Positions 62,777-64,000 of a DNA stretch of 64,000 nucleotides are shown one piece after another (positions within the stretch are counted from its first letter, which is position 1; every line of letters starts with the position of its first letter). This DNA comes from Microvirga solisilvae (GTDB lineage: Bacteria; Pseudomonadota; Alphaproteobacteria; Rhizobiales; Beijerinckiaceae). The notes beneath the pieces were generated by a model. It searched no databases. It saw only the letters and a list, made by a program, of their open reading frames with translations, and had not been told where the DNA came from. Both the position numbers and the translations under genes were made by a program. The DNA lies in NCBI RefSeq assembly GCF_022808595.1, contig NZ_JAKUCN010000009.1, positions 1 through 64,000 of the forward strand. The letters run 5' to 3'.

Positions 62777-63403
62777 TTATTGCTGCTTGTTGTAATTGGC
62801 ACCACGCCATAGAAGTGCAGTTGCAGTAGATAACCACCACAAGCCAAAAGCTGCCGAATAAAAAAGCACCTGAGATAAAAACCAATATGAAAAAATATTA
62901 ATGTATCCTGCATCTAAAGACACGGCGATAGATCTTTTATTTTCAAAATCTACTATTCCAGGTCCATATATTGCGAACAAGCTTATTACTATAAACGCCG
63001 CCGCTCCGCAGTACATAGCAATAACCCCTTTTATAAGATCTATTCTTTGTGCAATTATAGGCCCGCCTTGAAAAACTCCAGACAGAGGCGCAGAAACTAT
63101 CCCCGCGACCATCGATACAGCAAATATAACGTAGTAAGCTGATGCTATATCTGCATGAAGGCTTGCTAAGCACTGTGTTGAGAGGGTTGCAAATTCTTGA
63201 ACTTCTTTCCAAGCTGCAGGAAAAAACTGCGAAAGAATTTGTAACGAACGTTCCGCGCTCCAGGGCAATTCAAGATGGCATATTGAATTATTATGAGCCG
63301 CAATAGCCTTAAGCATAACCCAGCTTGAAGCCGGGTACCCGATTACTAATGGAACGGCGAGGGGCAAAGCCGCTCTACTTTTGTTGAGCATTTTTTGTGC
63401 CAT
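62777..63403 (-). CDS. four-helix membrane protein between two RTX genes, unknown function
   Basis: The 208-residue protein has hydrophobic segments at about 10-32, 90-112, 125-148 and 165-200, and a long extracytoplasmic-type loop (about 35-85) with two Cys (SICHLELPW, STQCLASL) that may pair. A low-GC, AT-rich coding sequence suggests transfer. It lies 28 bp upstream of the giant RTX gene in the same direction and 15 bp downstream of the other RTX gene, so it is likely in one operon with both. I find no homology to type I secretion components (no ABC ATPase, MFP or TolC features). AGAGG precedes the ATG. Confidence 0.6.
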   Translation of the reverse strand: MAQKMLNKSRAALPLAVPLVIGYPASSWVMLKAIAAHNNSICHLELPWSAERSLQILSQFFPAAWKEVQEFATLSTQCLASLHADIASAYYVIFAVSMVAGIVSAPLSGVFQGGPIIAQRIDLIKGVIAMYCGAAAFIVISLFAIYGPGIVDFENKRSIAVSLDAGYINIFSYWFLSQVLFYSAAFGLWWLSTATALLWRGANYNKQQ

Positions 63404-63418
63404 GAGCAGACCTCTAGT

Positions 63419-64000
63419 CTATACGATGTATAATTCTTTGTAAGACATAGCCTTGAGGCTCTTTTGCAGCACTGCGATCTTAACAGCAGCCACCCTGCCT
63501 GACCCATCTGCGTCGTAGTAGAGTGAGCCATCCTTGGGATTGTAGATTACGCGATCATCTGCATCGTGCGCCGCTTTTCCGATCCAGAACATCTTCTTCT
63601 GAAGCAAGGCAGGCTTTTTGAATGTCCCGCTCTTTCCGAGCTTCGTGAAAATGGCATTTTCCAGATAGATCGAGTCGCTTTTGACGGAGTAATCCGTGAT
63701 CCGATCCACATTTGTCTTCTTATTGGGCTTGGTGTCGAAGACGAAGATGTCCTTATCGGCCCCGCCTGTTAGAACGTCATTGCCGCCTTTGCCATAAAGG
63801 ACGTCATTGCCCCAGCCACCGGAGAGCTTATTGCCACGTGAATTACCAATCAGCTTATCGTTGCCACGCCCTCCAAAGACAGAAGTAGATCCAGTGCCGA
63901 CAACAATCACATCGTCACTATCTGTCGGAGCTGTCACTGTATCTCCGGGAACATCTTGAACGGTGATCGTGAAGGACTGATCGAATGAGAGGCCATCCTC
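63419..64000 (-). CDS. 3' part of an RTX / cadherin-like protein (truncated by the window edge)
   Basis: The frame is open from 64000 to a stop at 63419, giving 193 residues. The first visible residues (GLSFDQSFTITVQDVPGDT) match the end of a dystroglycan-type cadherin-like domain, so a GTG at 63937 is not the true start. Then come RTX-type repeats (TGSTSVFGGRGNDKLIG, LSGGWGNDVLYGKGGNDVLTGG), the usual bridge KDIFVFDTKPN..NVDRITDY, and the C-terminal export domain ending in KELYIV. It is a second probable type I secretion substrate, upstream in the operon-like array. Full size unknown. Confidence 0.85.
   Translation of the reverse strand, partial: EDGLSFDQSFTITVQDVPGDTVTAPTDSDDVIVVGTGSTSVFGGRGNDKLIGNSRGNKLSGGWGNDVLYGKGGNDVLTGGADKDIFVFDTKPNKKTNVDRITDYSVKSDSIYLENAIFTKLGKSGTFKKPALLQKKMFWIGKAAHDADDRVIYNPKDGSLYYDADGSGRVAAVKIAVLQKSLKAMSYKELYIV

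Noticed and set aside
63419..63937. A complete short RTX gene starting at GTG 63937
   Set aside because: The same frame continues without stop to 64000 and encodes the end of a cadherin-like domain, so the gene is longer and cut by the window.
49059..64000. A right-hand attachment site duplicating the tRNA-Ser 3' end
   Set aside because: I looked for the GGTTCGAATCCCGC and CCCTCCGCCA segments to the right and did not find them in the window.

Overview
The window looks like chromosomal DNA of a GC-rich alphaproteobacterium, most likely Hyphomicrobiales (Rhizobiales). The evidence is an HWE-family histidine kinase, DUF2852, DUF1127 and DUF1328 proteins, a PmtA-like phospholipid methyltransferase between dnaJ and pyrF, rdgB-rph next to hrcA, and many short palindromic intergenic repeats of the kind seen in this order. 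The gene set reminds me of Methylobacteriaceae such as Microvirga, but that is recall, not a computed placement.

Positions 1-48,960 are mostly core genome at uniformly high GC. Main groups: a MerR-controlled metal efflux gene; Ada-like methyltransferase; the chaperones dnaK-dnaJ with pmtA and pyrF; a class D beta-lactamase; dapB, gpmA, alkB; grpE and glnD; an ssuABC-like sulfonate transporter with an OsmC protein; an LpoA-like lipoprotein, rsmI and yraN; a LysR/DUF1127 divergent pair; lipid kinase, gshB and hemW; rdgB-rph and hrcA; lepA; an MFS exporter, arsC and an HWE kinase; a lytic transglycosylase; a TRAP binding protein; a RecD-like helicase with a DMT exporter; a histone H1-like protein; PRC-barrel and SDR stress-type proteins; mepA and msrA. 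At least five families of palindromic repeats sit between these genes.

At 48,969-49,058 there is a tRNA-Ser(GGA). Immediately after it base composition falls and codon use changes. From 49,269 to about 57,400 lies a genome-defence block: a PD-(D/E)XK nuclease, a Vsr mismatch endonuclease, a C5-cytosine methyltransferase, a 1005-residue UvrD-type helicase fused to an Fe-S PD-(D/E)XK nuclease, and an OLD-type ATPase with a TOPRIM-like C-terminus. The last three overlap end to end and should be translated together. A small serine recombinase follows, preceded by a dense cluster of GTGAC boxes. This block is the best candidate in the window for a poorly described system: it joins a restriction-modification cassette to a Gabija-like OLD plus helicase pair whose helicase carries its own nuclease.

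From 57,451 to the right edge, on the minus strand, is a large secreted-protein locus: a 1765-residue RTX protein with a hydrophobic N-terminus, an FrpC-like calcium-binding module, 49 RTX nonapeptides and 14 copies of an unfamiliar ~37-residue Trp/Tyr/Asp repeat; a small four-helix membrane protein; and the 3' end of another RTX/cadherin-like protein that runs off the window.
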